Position numbers and translations under genes: made by a program
Notes under the pieces: generated by a model
Told to the model about the DNA's origin: nothing
Seen by the model: the letters and a program-made list of their open reading frames with translations, nothing else
Databases searched by the model: none
Part shown: positions 50,518-60,346 of the stretch, piece by piece
Layout: every line of letters starts with the position of its first letter
Numbering within the stretch: position 1 is the stretch's first letter
Source: Brevibacillus formosus
GTDB taxonomy: Bacteria > Bacillota > Bacilli > Brevibacillales > Brevibacillaceae
Assembly (NCBI RefSeq): GCF_003013405.1
Contig: NZ_PXZL01000010.1
Span: 62,001 to 126,000 of the forward strand
Length of the DNA stretch: 64,000 nt
Direction: 5' to 3'

Positions 50518-51695
50518 TGAACAAGGATGAGAATCATCGCGAGCAAAGGCTGCTTGCTTATTTGCGTGGGGAAATGGCGGAAGAAGATTCAAAACAATTC
50601 GAGGAAGAAATAGCCGCTGACGAGGAATACGCACAGCGGTTGGAAAGGCTTTTGTTGGGGGAAGAAACGCGAGAGGACAACGTGAAAACCAAAGATTCTG
50701 AAACACTTTCCGCTGAAAAACAGCGTGCCATTGTTCGCCGGGGGAAATGGAAAAATCGGTTGTCCAATGCTGGATTCACCATAGGGCTTCCCTTTTTGGC
50801 TGGAGTTTTATTACTGATCCTGAATGGCTGGGTTGGGTCACTGATGCATGAAGATCTGTTCCGCATTGCGAAGTCGATGGTCAATTTTACCCAGCCAGGT
50901 GTTAGTGTAGGAGGGAGTGGCTCGCAGGTCGGATTGCTTTACGGCAATATCAGCATGGATTTGCGTGAGAGGGTTGGAGCGGAAGAAAAGAACGCTGGCC
51001 GCTTTGAAAGCACAAATGTGCTGTGGATCGTAAACGCTGGGCCGAAATGGCCGGATGGGGTTAGGGAACAGAAGCTGTATTTCCGTTATCCGATAGACGG
51101 GGAAATGGGTGATACGGAATCTCGCACTTCACCTGCCTGGACGACGATGGAGAAACTGCCAGAGGGAACGGTTTCTCAGCTTGCAATTTCCTTCGATCGC
51201 TTCCTCACGTACGAGGAGTACTATGAATTGGTTTCTCGCCATGTTGCCTCTTCGGGACAAGATACGGTTTGGTTTGCCGTAGACACGGGGATCGAGACCA
51301 AAGAGAGTCAAGAGGGACAATTGATGTTAGGATCGGGAAGTGTATGGGGTTTTGCAGAAAGGGAGCTGAATTATGGTGGATCTATTCTTGTAAACGGGGA
51401 AGGGGATAGGCGGATAGCGACTTATCTGAACGAAATGAAGTACTTGTCCGAGCAAGAAGGTTTGACTCGCGATATCGGTAGATCCTTGTTATTTCGTAGC
51501 GACCCGCAAATCACAGAACGATACAACTACCTGCAACAAAACGGAGTGCGAATCTACGGCGCCGTCCTCACCGGACCTACGAAAGAACTGCTAAAGCTCA
51601 AGGCCGAAAAGTCGATAACAGCAGCGTTTCTAGGCAAGGTCGACTGGTGGAATTGGGAGCGACCTTCGGCATCGGGAACACAATACAGCTACTGA
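50517..51695 (+). CDS. Membrane anti-sigma factor with Sigma_reg-type domains
   Basis: 392 residues: a cytoplasmic N-terminal part (about 1-80), one membrane helix (about 85-105, PFLAGVLLLILNGWVGSL) and a large extracytoplasmic region whose C-terminal half resembles the Sigma_reg domain of YhdL-type anti-sigma proteins (LPEGTVSQLAISFDRFLTYE, TVWFAVDTGIE). No obvious zinc-finger HxxxCxxC motif. The ATG overlaps the sigma stop (TGATG) with GGGAGG 10 bases upstream. It should hold the sigma factor until an envelope signal arrives. Confidence 0.88.
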   Translation: MNKDENHREQRLLAYLRGEMAEEDSKQFEEEIAADEEYAQRLERLLLGEETREDNVKTKDSETLSAEKQRAIVRRGKWKNRLSNAGFTIGLPFLAGVLLLILNGWVGSLMHEDLFRIAKSMVNFTQPGVSVGGSGSQVGLLYGNISMDLRERVGAEEKNAGRFESTNVLWIVNAGPKWPDGVREQKLYFRYPIDGEMGDTESRTSPAWTTMEKLPEGTVSQLAISFDRFLTYEEYYELVSRHVASSGQDTVWFAVDTGIETKESQEGQLMLGSGSVWGFAERELNYGGSILVNGEGDRRIATYLNEMKYLSEQEGLTRDIGRSLLFRSDPQITERYNYLQQNGVRIYGAVLTGPTKELLKLKAEKSITAAFLGKVDWWNWERPSASGTQYSY

Positions 51696-51727
51696 TAGCA
51701 AGGTGCGAATTTTTGCACAAAAGGGTG

Positions 51728-51757
51728 TTGACATCGTGGAAGCGTTGGTTGTATGAT
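51728..51757 (+). promoter_or_regulatory. Promoter of the mtnKA S-box unit
   Basis: TTGACA (51728-51733), 18-bp spacer, TATGAT (51752-51757), directly ahead of the riboswitch. Confidence 0.75.
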
Positions 51758-51793
51758 TCAAACTAAATCAAAAACCGAATACGTTTTGGATAC

Positions 51794-52006
51794 CTTATCC
51801 AGAGAAGGTGGAGGGACTGGCCCGATGATACCCGGCAACCGACATGACGCCATTCAGACGTGAGGAAGCGACTGATTGACAGGCGACATGCACGGTGCTA
51901 ATTCCTGCAGAAACAAAAGTGGTCTGGAAGATAAGGGGGACATCAACACGGTTCTTACACGTGACGACAGCGACCTCTTTTCTTCGGGAAAAGAGGTCTT
52001 TTTTCG
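51794..52006 (+). ncRNA. SAM-I riboswitch (S-box) of mtnKA
   Basis: P1 arm CTTATC at 51794 pairs with GATAAG at 51930-51935; the core has GGTGGAGGGACTGGCCC, GATGATACCCGGCAACC and GGTGCTAATTCC. The terminator GACCTCTTTTC / GAAAAGAGGTC with T run (51972-52005) follows. Turns off the kinase/isomerase operon when SAM is high. Confidence 0.97.
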
Positions 52007-52081
52007 TCGATAAATACTCTCGGGACACAAACAAACCAAGTAGAGATAGAGGAAAAATACGTAGAGGGGAGTTTTGGGATC

Positions 52082-53311
52082 ATGGCATACCGCGCATTGA
52101 CTGAACAGGAAGCAGTGGAGTACGTAAAAGGAATACCGGGTCTTTTTAGCGAAGGAGCAGAGCTGACCAGCCGTGAAATCGGGGATGGCAACCTTAACCT
52201 CGTTTTTGACATTCAGGAGCCGGCAACCGGTAAGAGCGTCATTGTCAAGCAAGCACTGCCTTTTGCCCGCGTCGTAGGAGAATCTTGGCCGCTTACGATT
52301 GATCGGGCCCGCATCGAGAGCGAGGCACTCCGCATTCAGCACAAATATGTTCCGGATCTGGTGCCACAGGTGTATCATTTCGACGGGGAGCTTGCGTTGA
52401 CTGTCATGGAAAACGTCGGGGACCACATCATCATGCGCAAAGGTCTGATCGAAGGAAAGCGGTACCCGTTATTCGCAAAGCAAATTGGTCGTTTTCTCGC
52501 GCAAACCTTGTTCTTCACATCCGATCTGGGCGCGCATCCGTATGATAAAAAAGCGCTAGTCGGAACATTCATAAATCCAGAATTATGCAAAATAACAGAA
52601 GATCTCGTCTTTACTGATCCGTATGAAAATGCGCCTACCAACGACTTCAACCCGTTGATCCGCCGTGAAGTCGAAGCGATCTGGAACAACAAGCCGCTGA
52701 AGCTGGAAATCGCCAAGCTGAAATACGATTTCCTTACGCGCTCGGAAGCGCTGCTGCATGGTGACTTGCATACCGGAAGTATTTTCATCACGGAAAACAG
52801 CCTGAAAGCAATTGATCCGGAGTTCGCTTACTACGGCCCAATCGGTTTTGACATCGGGGCGGTCATTGCCAATCTGCTGCTCAATTACGCAGGACAGCAC
52901 GGTTTGCAAAAAGATCAAGGAGAACGGGAAGCGTACCGCGAATACTTATTGGAAACGGTTGAGGATGTCTGGAATGAATTCGTTTCACAATTCGTTCAAC
53001 TCTGGCACAAGCACGCCAAAGAGCGCAGCGCCCATGTCGAAGGACTGTGGCAAAGCTACGTGAAGCGCTTGATTCAGGATACAGCAGGCTATGCCGGATG
53101 CAAAATCTTGCGCCGTGTCATCGGCTTGGCAGGCGTAGCAGACCTGAATGCCATTGAAGACGATCAGACTCGCGCAGAAGCGGAGCGTCTGGCTCTCTCG
53201 ATTGGAGAAGCGCTGATTCTAGGTCGCGGCGGCATAGACGAATCGACAGATATCACGGACATCGTACGCTCAGTAACTGAACGCTACTACCAGGAGGCTA
53301 CAACAGTATGA
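52082..53311 (+). CDS. mtnK: 5-methylthioribose kinase
   Basis: 409 residues, protein-kinase-like fold. Phosphorylates methylthioribose at the entry to methionine salvage. Visible: N-terminal [11 protein letters not shown], the catalytic loop [12 protein letters not shown] with its Asp, and metal region [17 protein letters not shown]. First gene after the second S-box; mtnA overlaps its stop by 4 bases. Confidence 0.96.
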   Translation: MAYRALTEQEAVEYVKGIPGLFSEGAELTSREIGDGNLNLVFDIQEPATGKSVIVKQALPFARVVGESWPLTIDRARIESEALRIQHKYVPDLVPQVYHFDGELALTVMENVGDHIIMRKGLIEGKRYPLFAKQIGRFLAQTLFFTSDLGAHPYDKKALVGTFINPELCKITEDLVFTDPYENAPTNDFNPLIRREVEAIWNNKPLKLEIAKLKYDFLTRSEALLHGDLHTGSIFITENSLKAIDPEFAYYGPIGFDIGAVIANLLLNYAGQHGLQKDQGEREAYREYLLETVEDVWNEFVSQFVQLWHKHAKERSAHVEGLWQSYVKRLIQDTAGYAGCKILRRVIGLAGVADLNAIEDDQTRAEAERLALSIGEALILGRGGIDESTDITDIVRSVTERYYQEATTV

Positions 53312-54348
53312 CAACCAGCACCCAATTGGCACCTGTTAAGTGGGAGAATGACGCATTGGTCTTGCTTGACCAGACGCGTCTGCCAGTAGAAACGATCTAT
53401 TTGAACTTGACCACCTCCGAGCAAGTATGGGGTTCCATCCGGCGCTTGGAAGTGCGTGGCGCACCAGCGATTGGCATGGCGGCGGCTTACGGGCTCTACC
53501 TGGGCATTCGTGGCAGTGAAGCGAGTAACTACGACGAGTTTTGGCAGGAACTGAACCAGCAGGCAGACTACCTGGGCTCCTCCCGTCCGACAGCCGTGAA
53601 TCTGTTCTGGGCGTTGGATCGCATCAAGGCTCGTGTTGAAAAAGAAAGCGGTGTGTCGATTGCCGAGTTGAAGGCGGCAGTGCTCGATGAAGCACTGGCG
53701 ATTCAAAAGGAAGACGCTGAAGTATGCCGGACCATCGGAGAGCATCTGCTCACTCTGTTGCATGACGGTATGGGAATTCTCACGCACTGTAATCCAGGGG
53801 CATTGGCTACAGCGGCGTACGGTACGGCTACCGCTCCATTTTATTTGGCAAAGGAACGCGGCTGGAACCTAAAGGTGTACGCGGATGAAACCCGTCCTGT
53901 CCTGCAAGGCGCTCGTCTTACTGCATTCGAATTGCAGCAAGCAGGGATTGATGTGACGCTGATCTGCGACAACATGGCGGCGATGGTCATGTCCCAAGGA
54001 AAAGTAGAGGCTGTCATTGTGGGGACAGACCGCGTAGCAGCAAATGGCGATGTCGCCAACAAAATCGGTACGTATGGGGTAGCGGTATTGGCAAAAGCTC
54101 ACGGCATTCCTTTTTACGTGGCAGCTCCACTGTCCTCCGTCGATCTGGAGACACCGACAGGCGCAGATATTCCGATTGAAGAACGTCCAGCCGAGGAAAT
54201 TACCCATGGCTTGGGCAAACAGGTCGCTCCGGATGATATCAAGGTGTACAATCCTGCGTTCGATGTAACACCTGCGAAGTACATTACAGCGATCGTCACG
54301 GAGACAGGCATTTTCAAGCCGGAAGAGATCGGCAATAGCAAAAAATAA
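53308..54348 (+). CDS. mtnA: S-methyl-5-thioribose-1-phosphate isomerase
   Basis: 346 residues, eIF2B-alpha-like fold. Converts methylthioribose-1-phosphate to methylthioribulose-1-phosphate. Signatures [33 protein letters not shown] (catalytic Cys) and [20 protein letters not shown] (catalytic Asp) are present. ATG overlaps mtnK stop. Confidence 0.96.
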   Translation: MTTSTQLAPVKWENDALVLLDQTRLPVETIYLNLTTSEQVWGSIRRLEVRGAPAIGMAAAYGLYLGIRGSEASNYDEFWQELNQQADYLGSSRPTAVNLFWALDRIKARVEKESGVSIAELKAAVLDEALAIQKEDAEVCRTIGEHLLTLLHDGMGILTHCNPGALATAAYGTATAPFYLAKERGWNLKVYADETRPVLQGARLTAFELQQAGIDVTLICDNMAAMVMSQGKVEAVIVGTDRVAANGDVANKIGTYGVAVLAKAHGIPFYVAAPLSSVDLETPTGADIPIEERPAEEITHGLGKQVAPDDIKVYNPAFDVTPAKYITAIVTETGIFKPEEIGNSKK

Positions 54349-54361
54349 AAGAACTTCTTAT

Positions 54362-54397
54362 AAGCGTTCGCCCTGTTGTTGCTGGCGGGCGCTTTTT
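54362..54397 (+). terminator. Terminator of mtnKA
   Basis: AAGCGTTCGCC / GGCGGGCGCTT stem, with two G-T pairs, followed by T run. Confidence 0.8.
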
Positions 54398-54447
54398 GCT
54401 CATTTTGGTGTTTTCAAGTAAAATATCCAAGAAAAGGGGAGATACGT

Positions 54448-55023
54448 ATGCAAACGATTCAACGGATAGCAATCAATGAAGATACGTATTTGAAGCAATT
54501 AGAATTAGCCGATGCTGAGGAGTTATTTTTGCTTACGGATTCGAACCGGGAGAATCTTATGGAATGGCTGCCGTGGCTGAATTATACGAAGAAGGTAGAG
54601 GATTCTCGTCAATTCATTCAATCGACGATCCATCAGTACAACGATAATCGCGGCATCAACTACGGCATTTGGTACCAAGGACGTCTGGCTGGCACAGTCG
54701 GCGTACATACGGTGGATTGGATCAACAAAAAGACGTCCATTGGCTATTGGCTGGGTGCGCAATTTCAGGGCAAGGGCCTGATGACAGAAGCAGTGGCGAC
54801 CTACTTGGACGTATTGATCTTCGGGTCATGGGATTTGGAAAAAGTAACAATTCAGGCTGCTACGGAAAACTATAAAAGCAGATCAATCCCGGAACGATTA
54901 GGATTTCAACTGGAAGGGATACTGCGCCGGAACGAATTCCTTTACGATCATTACGTGGATCATGCCACTTACAGCCTGTTAAAAGAGGAATGGCTTGGCT
55001 GGAAAACCGATAAAAAATCTTAG
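54448..55023 (+). CDS. GNAT acetyltransferase, RimJ/RimL type
   Basis: 191 residues. Acetyl-CoA-binding motif QFQGKGLMTEAV and the RimL-like pattern (IGYWLGAQFQGKG, RLGFQLEGILRRNEFL) fit the group of ribosomal-protein-Ser/Ala acetyltransferases such as Bacillus YdaF; related drug-modifying enzymes exist. The start at 54448 has GGGGAG upstream. The exact substrate is unknown. Followed by the promoter/hairpin of the exporter genes. Confidence 0.88.
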   Translation: MQTIQRIAINEDTYLKQLELADAEELFLLTDSNRENLMEWLPWLNYTKKVEDSRQFIQSTIHQYNDNRGINYGIWYQGRLAGTVGVHTVDWINKKTSIGYWLGAQFQGKGLMTEAVATYLDVLIFGSWDLEKVTIQAATENYKSRSIPERLGFQLEGILRRNEFLYDHYVDHATYSLLKEEWLGWKTDKKS

Positions 55024-55042
55024 ATTGAACTGTATGCTTCGA

Positions 55043-55071
55043 TTGACAATGAAAATTCTGTAAATTACGAT
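55043..55071 (+). promoter_or_regulatory. Promoter upstream of bmrC
   Basis: TTGACA (55043-55048), 17-bp spacer, TACGAT (55066-55071), ahead of a terminator-like hairpin. Confidence 0.65.
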
Positions 55072-55088
55072 GGTGAAGACAGATCAAA

Positions 55089-55121
55089 AGGGCTGCGTGT
55101 GATTCGCAAGCCCTTTTTTAG
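55089..55121 (+). terminator. Terminator or attenuator before bmrC
   Basis: AAAGGGCTGCG / CGCAAGCCCTTT stem with six-T run. It either ends the GNAT transcript or attenuates the exporter operon; the upstream promoter at 55043 favours at least partly the second. Confidence 0.75.
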
Positions 55122-55159
55122 TCGTGCTAGTAGGCTTGAATAAAATAGAGGTGAAATAC

Positions 55160-56902
55160 ATGCAGACACTTCGGCAATTATCCTGGTTTTTCCGTGCCTA
55201 TTGGAAACGGTACGTCATTGGAATCGCTGTGCTGTTTATCATCGATGTCCTCATGCTTTGGCCGCCGAAATTAATCGGGGACACGGTGGATTCGATTCGC
55301 AACAGTTCCCTGACGGACGCTGATTTGACGCAAACAGTGGTCATCTTGCTCGTATTGGGTGTTAGCTTGTATGGATTGCGGTTTCTCTGGCGGTACTTGT
55401 TAAATGGAGGAGCCTTGATTCTCGAGAGGACGTTGCGCGAGCGACTGTTTGCCCATTTGACGAGAATGACCCCGTCGTTTTTTCACCGCAAACGCAGTGG
55501 CGATCTGATGGCCGTCGCTACCAACGACATTCCTGCTATTGAACAAACGGCGAGTACAGGGGTGCTTACGCTTGTCGATGCGTTGTTCATGACCTTGCTA
55601 ACACTAGGCGTCATGGTGACAGTGATTGATTGGAAGCTGACGCTGGCTGCACTGATCCCGATGCCGTTTTTGGCTTGGTCAACGGCGTACTATGGAAGGT
55701 TGCTGCATGAGCGCTTTTACTTGGCGCAGGAAGCCTTCGGAGAGATGAATGATCATGTTCAACAATCCGTATCGGGTGTTCGGGTATTGAGAGCATTTGT
55801 TCAGGAAAAGGCAGATATCGAGGCATATCGCCGGGTCAGTGAAAAAACGCTGGAGCGAAATGTGAGCGTTTCGCGGATCGACGCCCTGTTCGAGCCGACG
55901 ATCGCGATTATTATTGGCTTCAGCTTTTTGATCGGATTGGGCTATGGGACGTATCTGGTGTTCGCTAGCGCCATCTCCTTAGGGGATTTGGTTGCGTTCA
56001 ATTTATACTTGGGACTTTTAATTTGGCCGATGTTCGCCTTTGGTTGGTTGGTCAATGTGTTGCAGCGCGGTGGCGCATCCCACAAGCGTTTTACAGAGCT
56101 AATGGTGGAGCATCCAGATGTGACGGAGGCAGCGAATCCGGTCACGAGCCAAATCGCCAATACCGTAGAAGCACGTCATTTTTCCTTTACGTATCCGGGC
56201 ACTGACAAGCCAGCGCTCACCGACATCTCGTTTCGTTTGGGCGAAGGAGAGACGCTTGGGATTGTTGGACGGACAGGAAGCGGCAAGTCGACGTTGTGCC
56301 GTGCCTTATTGCATCAATATCAAATGAAGGAACAAGCTCTGTTTATCGGGGGCATTCCGATCGAAGGACTCGCTTTTGATACGCTGCGGGAAAAAATCGG
56401 CTACGTGCCTCAGGAGCATTTACTGTTCTCACGGACGATTGCAGAAAATGTTACATTCGGGAAACCACAAGCGACAACCGAGGAAGTTATGCATGCGTTG
56501 GAGCTTGCGGAGATGAAGAAAGATCTGGCCCAATTCAGAGATGGATTGCAGACCATGGTTGGAGAGAAGGGGGTCACCCTCTCCGGGGGGCAAAAACAGC
56601 GCATTTCCATTGCACGCGCTCTTTTGATGGATGCGGGTATCCTGATTCTCGACGATTCTTTGTCGGCTGTGGACGCGCGGACGGAGGAGAGCATCCTTCG
56701 TCATCTGCGACAGGAGCGCGCGGATAAAACGACCATTATCACGGCTCATCGATTGTCTGCCGTACAGCACGCACAGCTGATTCTCGTACTGGATGAGGGG
56801 CAGATCGTCGAGCAGGGGACACATGACGAGCTTATGCAACGCAACGGCTGGTATGCAGAGCAGTACCGTCGTCAGCAAATGGAACAGGCTGTGGCTGGTT
56901 GA
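55160..56902 (+). CDS. bmrC: Heterodimeric ABC exporter subunit BmrC (YheI)
   Basis: 580 residues: six membrane helices (about 15-300) and a nucleotide-binding domain (about 330-575) with GRTGSGKST, LSGGQKQR and Walker B ILILDDS. The usual catalytic Glu after Walker B is Asp, as in BmrC of Bacillus subtilis, so this half carries the degenerate ATP site. The length fits YheI (585). GAGGTG precedes the ATG. The partner bmrD begins 16 bp after the stop. The pair exports drugs in B. subtilis. Confidence 0.92.
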   Translation: MQTLRQLSWFFRAYWKRYVIGIAVLFIIDVLMLWPPKLIGDTVDSIRNSSLTDADLTQTVVILLVLGVSLYGLRFLWRYLLNGGALILERTLRERLFAHLTRMTPSFFHRKRSGDLMAVATNDIPAIEQTASTGVLTLVDALFMTLLTLGVMVTVIDWKLTLAALIPMPFLAWSTAYYGRLLHERFYLAQEAFGEMNDHVQQSVSGVRVLRAFVQEKADIEAYRRVSEKTLERNVSVSRIDALFEPTIAIIIGFSFLIGLGYGTYLVFASAISLGDLVAFNLYLGLLIWPMFAFGWLVNVLQRGGASHKRFTELMVEHPDVTEAANPVTSQIANTVEARHFSFTYPGTDKPALTDISFRLGEGETLGIVGRTGSGKSTLCRALLHQYQMKEQALFIGGIPIEGLAFDTLREKIGYVPQEHLLFSRTIAENVTFGKPQATTEEVMHALELAEMKKDLAQFRDGLQTMVGEKGVTLSGGQKQRISIARALLMDAGILILDDSLSAVDARTEESILRHLRQERADKTTIITAHRLSAVQHAQLILVLDEGQIVEQGTHDELMQRNGWYAEQYRRQQMEQAVAG

Positions 56903-56917
56903 AAGGGGGAGCGTTTC

Positions 56918-59002
56918 ATGAGCAAAGAAAATGTATGGGGGCGTTTGACCGAGTACGCCAGACCATTTCAAAAGCAAATACTGGGCGCGCTGTTCCTGCT
57001 CTTGCTCGGAACGAGTGCAGAGCTGGCGGGGCCTTTTTTAGCCAAGGTCATGATTGATAATCACATTCTGGCGATCCAAAAGCCTTGGTATCAACTGGAC
57101 GAAGTGCCACCACAAGCAGCGGGGCAAGTCGCCTCAGTGAACGGTACGAACTATATTCGTGAAGATGTCGCAGCAAAGACGGGTCTTGGCTTGGACAGGA
57201 TCAATCAAAAAGAAGTAACCGTACTGACAGAAGGCACGACCTATTACTTGGTTTCCGGCAAGGTGAATCCAAACACGGAGAAGCAATTCACCCCGATTAT
57301 GCCAGAAAACGGGAGGGAACGCTTCGAGGTAACAACGAAGGATCAATCAGGTCAAAAGATGACCTCCACAGGCATTCGGCTGACCGCAGAGGAAGTCAAG
57401 GCAATGTATCAGGGGGATGTCCTGCCCATTGTCTGGCTGTCCGTAGGTTATGGAGCACTGATCTTGCTCTCAGCTGGATTCAATTACGTCCAGATTTTGT
57501 GGCTGCAAAAGATCGCCCAGCGCATCATTCAGCAAATGCGGATGAAGCTGTTTATCCATTTGCAAAAGCTCCCGGTTTCCTTTTTTGACAAAACGCCAGT
57601 AGGGGCGCTTGTCTCCCGTGTGAGCAATGATACAGAAGCCATCCGTGAGCTGTATGTAAGTGTGCTCGCCACATTTGTACAGAACGGTCTTTATTTGATT
57701 GGAATCTTGATCGCGCTCTACATCTTGCAGCCTGAGCTCGCCCTCTTCTGCTTTTTGACCGTGCCAGTGCTCGTACTGTTAGTCTACGTGTATCAAAGGT
57801 ACAGCTCTCGCTACTATGCGGTGATTCGCGCGAAGCTGGGTGATATGAACACAACGATTAATGAAATGATCCAGAACATGACGATCGTGCAGGCTTTTCG
57901 TCGGGAGAAAGGTGTACAAAAGGAGTTTGCTGATGTAAACGAAGACTACTTTAAGGTGCGAATGAAAGAAATCAATCTGGAATCCTTGCTTTTGCGCCCA
58001 GCGGTAGATTTGATCTGGAAAATTTCCTTGACCCTGATCGTCTGGTATTACGGCTCGACATCCTTCCACAGCGTGATTTCCTTCGGTGCGCTTTTTGCTT
58101 TTGTCGATTACATGGGACGTTTTTTCGAACCGATCAACATGATCATGAATCGGTTGTCGCAAATGCAGCAGGCGACTATATCAGCGGGACGCGTCTTCGA
58201 AATTATGGATGAGACCACTGAGAAGAAAGAAGCTGGCGCACAAATCGAGCGCCCGCGTGGAGAGGTTGTCTTTGATAACGTCTCGTTTGCTTATCAGGGT
58301 GACGATTACGTCTTGAAAAACGTCTCCTTTACGGCGCAGCCCGGTCAAACGATTGCGCTGGTAGGACACACCGGATCGGGAAAAAGCTCTTTGATGAATT
58401 TGCTACTCGGGTTCTATCCGGTGACCAAAGGGAGCATTTTGATTGACGGGCAAGACATGAGACAGATTGATACGCATTCGTTGCGCAGTCATGTCGGCCT
58501 CGTATTGCAGGACCCGTTCTTGTTTACGGGAAGCATTGGATTCAATATTCGTATGTACAAGGATACGATTACGGACGAAGAAGTGAAGCGGGCTGCAAAA
58601 GCGGTACGTGCTGACGAATTCATCTCCAAGCTGCCGGGCGGTTATGACGAACCAGTCGTTGAGCGAGGTATGACACTATCCGCAGGCCAACGCCAATTGA
58701 TCTCTTTTGCACGGGCATTGGCTGCTGATCCCGCGATGCTGATCTTGGATGAAGCAACGGCAAGCATTGACAGTGAAACAGAGCTAGCCATTCAGGAAGC
58801 GTTGCATGTACTATCAAAAGGTAGGACGACATTTATCATTGCACATCGCTTGTCGACGATTCAACACGCCGACCAGATTCTTGTTTTGTCCCGTGGAGAG
58901 ATTATGGAGCGAGGTACCCATGATGAGCTCATGGCGCAAAATGGTCTTTATCAAAAAATGTATCAGCTTCAGCAGGGGAGTGCTTCCGTAGAGAGTGCTT
59001 AG
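56918..59002 (+). CDS. bmrD: Heterodimeric ABC exporter subunit BmrD (YheH)
   Basis: 694 residues, longer than its partner because of an extracellular insert (about 50-165) between helices 1 and 2, a BmrD feature. The nucleotide-binding domain has GHTGSGKSS, Walker B MLILDEA with the catalytic Glu, and a changed signature LSAGQ. Together with bmrC this gives one good and one poor ATP site, typical for heterodimeric exporters. Confidence 0.92.
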   Translation: MSKENVWGRLTEYARPFQKQILGALFLLLLGTSAELAGPFLAKVMIDNHILAIQKPWYQLDEVPPQAAGQVASVNGTNYIREDVAAKTGLGLDRINQKEVTVLTEGTTYYLVSGKVNPNTEKQFTPIMPENGRERFEVTTKDQSGQKMTSTGIRLTAEEVKAMYQGDVLPIVWLSVGYGALILLSAGFNYVQILWLQKIAQRIIQQMRMKLFIHLQKLPVSFFDKTPVGALVSRVSNDTEAIRELYVSVLATFVQNGLYLIGILIALYILQPELALFCFLTVPVLVLLVYVYQRYSSRYYAVIRAKLGDMNTTINEMIQNMTIVQAFRREKGVQKEFADVNEDYFKVRMKEINLESLLLRPAVDLIWKISLTLIVWYYGSTSFHSVISFGALFAFVDYMGRFFEPINMIMNRLSQMQQATISAGRVFEIMDETTEKKEAGAQIERPRGEVVFDNVSFAYQGDDYVLKNVSFTAQPGQTIALVGHTGSGKSSLMNLLLGFYPVTKGSILIDGQDMRQIDTHSLRSHVGLVLQDPFLFTGSIGFNIRMYKDTITDEEVKRAAKAVRADEFISKLPGGYDEPVVERGMTLSAGQRQLISFARALAADPAMLILDEATASIDSETELAIQEALHVLSKGRTTFIIAHRLSTIQHADQILVLSRGEIMERGTHDELMAQNGLYQKMYQLQQGSASVESA

Positions 59003-59029
59003 TAGGGGCTAGGGAGGAGAAACAACACC

Positions 59030-60214
59030 ATGTCACAGTCACGTTACACCTTTTGGGTGTTGATTTTGGCTGTCGGTATTGCGGGGGTAAGCCAAGGCTT
59101 GACGATCCCGATGCTGACGGTTTTATTGGAAAAACAAGGTGTTTCATCCGTGATGAACGGACTCAACGCCGCAGCCTTGTATATTGGGATGGTCATGGTC
59201 AATCCATTTTTGGAAATCCCACTGCGGCGCATTGGATACCGATCCACGATATTATGGGGATTGCTGTTGGTGACGATCGCCACAGCACTCATCCCGATGT
59301 TCAGCCATTTGGCGGTCTGGTTTGTACTACGCTTACTGATGGGTGTGGGCGATAGCGGTTTACATTATGCCAGCCAAATGTGGGTGACCAAGATCGCAGC
59401 TCCCGAGAATCGTGGACGTGATCTTTCCATTTACGGGCTGGCATATGGCGTGGGCTTTAGTATTGGTCCATTAGGCTTAAGCGTGCTGCATTTGGGGATT
59501 TGGGTACCTTTTGGCGGCTTGCTTGTTCTGTATCTCATTGCCTTCTTATTATTATCCCGGATCAAAAATGAATTCCCAGCACAGATCGAACAAACGGAAA
59601 AGAAGCAAAACAAATATGCATTTGTTTTGCGACTTGCCTGGCTGGCGCTGATTCCTTCGTTTTTGTACGGATTCATGGAGACGTCACTCAACGGCAGTTT
59701 TCCCGTTTATGCCTTGCGTACCGGCTTGTCCGTTGAATGGGTTTCCTTGATCCTTCCGTCGTTTGTCGTGGGGAGCATTATCTTGCAGATGCCGCTGGGG
59801 GCATTGAGTGACCGAGTAGGACGCAAGCAGGTCATGCTCGTGTGTGCGCTTGTAGGGGGATTGGCCTTCTTCCTGTTCCCGTTTGCAGGTGAAAACGTAT
59901 GGCTGATGATGCTGTTATTGGCCATAGCAGGAGCGGCTGTCGGTTCTTTTTACTCGCTGGGCTTGGCTTTTTCAGCAGATATTTTACCAGCATCGATGGT
60001 TCCTACCGCAGGAATCATCGCGGGCGTCAATTTTGGAGTCGCCAGTATTTTGGCTCCGAATGTGAATGGCCTGCTGATGGACGTGTGGGAGCCGTGGACG
60101 ATCTTTTGGCTGATGGGATCGCTGCTCATTGTTTTCGCGGCAGCTTGCCTGTTTTTCAAGCAAAAAGCAACTCAAGAACAGACGTATTCGATGCCGTTGC
60201 AAAAACAGGGGTAA
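59030..60214 (+). CDS. MFS transporter, drug-efflux-like
   Basis: 394 residues, about 12 membrane helices; motif A-like GALSDRVGRKQVML in the centre between the two halves and a typical N-terminal half (IAGVSQGLTIPML). Substrate unknown; the position 28 bp after bmrD with GGAGG suggests one operon with the ABC exporter and thus a role in efflux. Followed by a terminator. Confidence 0.87.
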   Translation: MSQSRYTFWVLILAVGIAGVSQGLTIPMLTVLLEKQGVSSVMNGLNAAALYIGMVMVNPFLEIPLRRIGYRSTILWGLLLVTIATALIPMFSHLAVWFVLRLLMGVGDSGLHYASQMWVTKIAAPENRGRDLSIYGLAYGVGFSIGPLGLSVLHLGIWVPFGGLLVLYLIAFLLLSRIKNEFPAQIEQTEKKQNKYAFVLRLAWLALIPSFLYGFMETSLNGSFPVYALRTGLSVEWVSLILPSFVVGSIILQMPLGALSDRVGRKQVMLVCALVGGLAFFLFPFAGENVWLMMLLLAIAGAAVGSFYSLGLAFSADILPASMVPTAGIIAGVNFGVASILAPNVNGLLMDVWEPWTIFWLMGSLLIVFAAACLFFKQKATQEQTYSMPLQKQG

Positions 60215-60228
60215 AAGCAATGATGGAT

Positions 60229-60265
60229 AAGCTTCGCCAAATTTTTGGCGAGGCTTTTATTTTTT
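60229..60265 (+). terminator. Terminator after the MFS gene
   Basis: AAGCTTCGCC / GGCGAGGCTT stem (one mismatch) with a T-rich tail. Confidence 0.85.
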
Positions 60266-60346
60266 GCCCAAAAAAGCATAAACGGGCATCAAGGAGGGAA
60301 GCGTATGAATAGTAAGTAGAACAGCATGATTGGAAGGGGTTACCCG

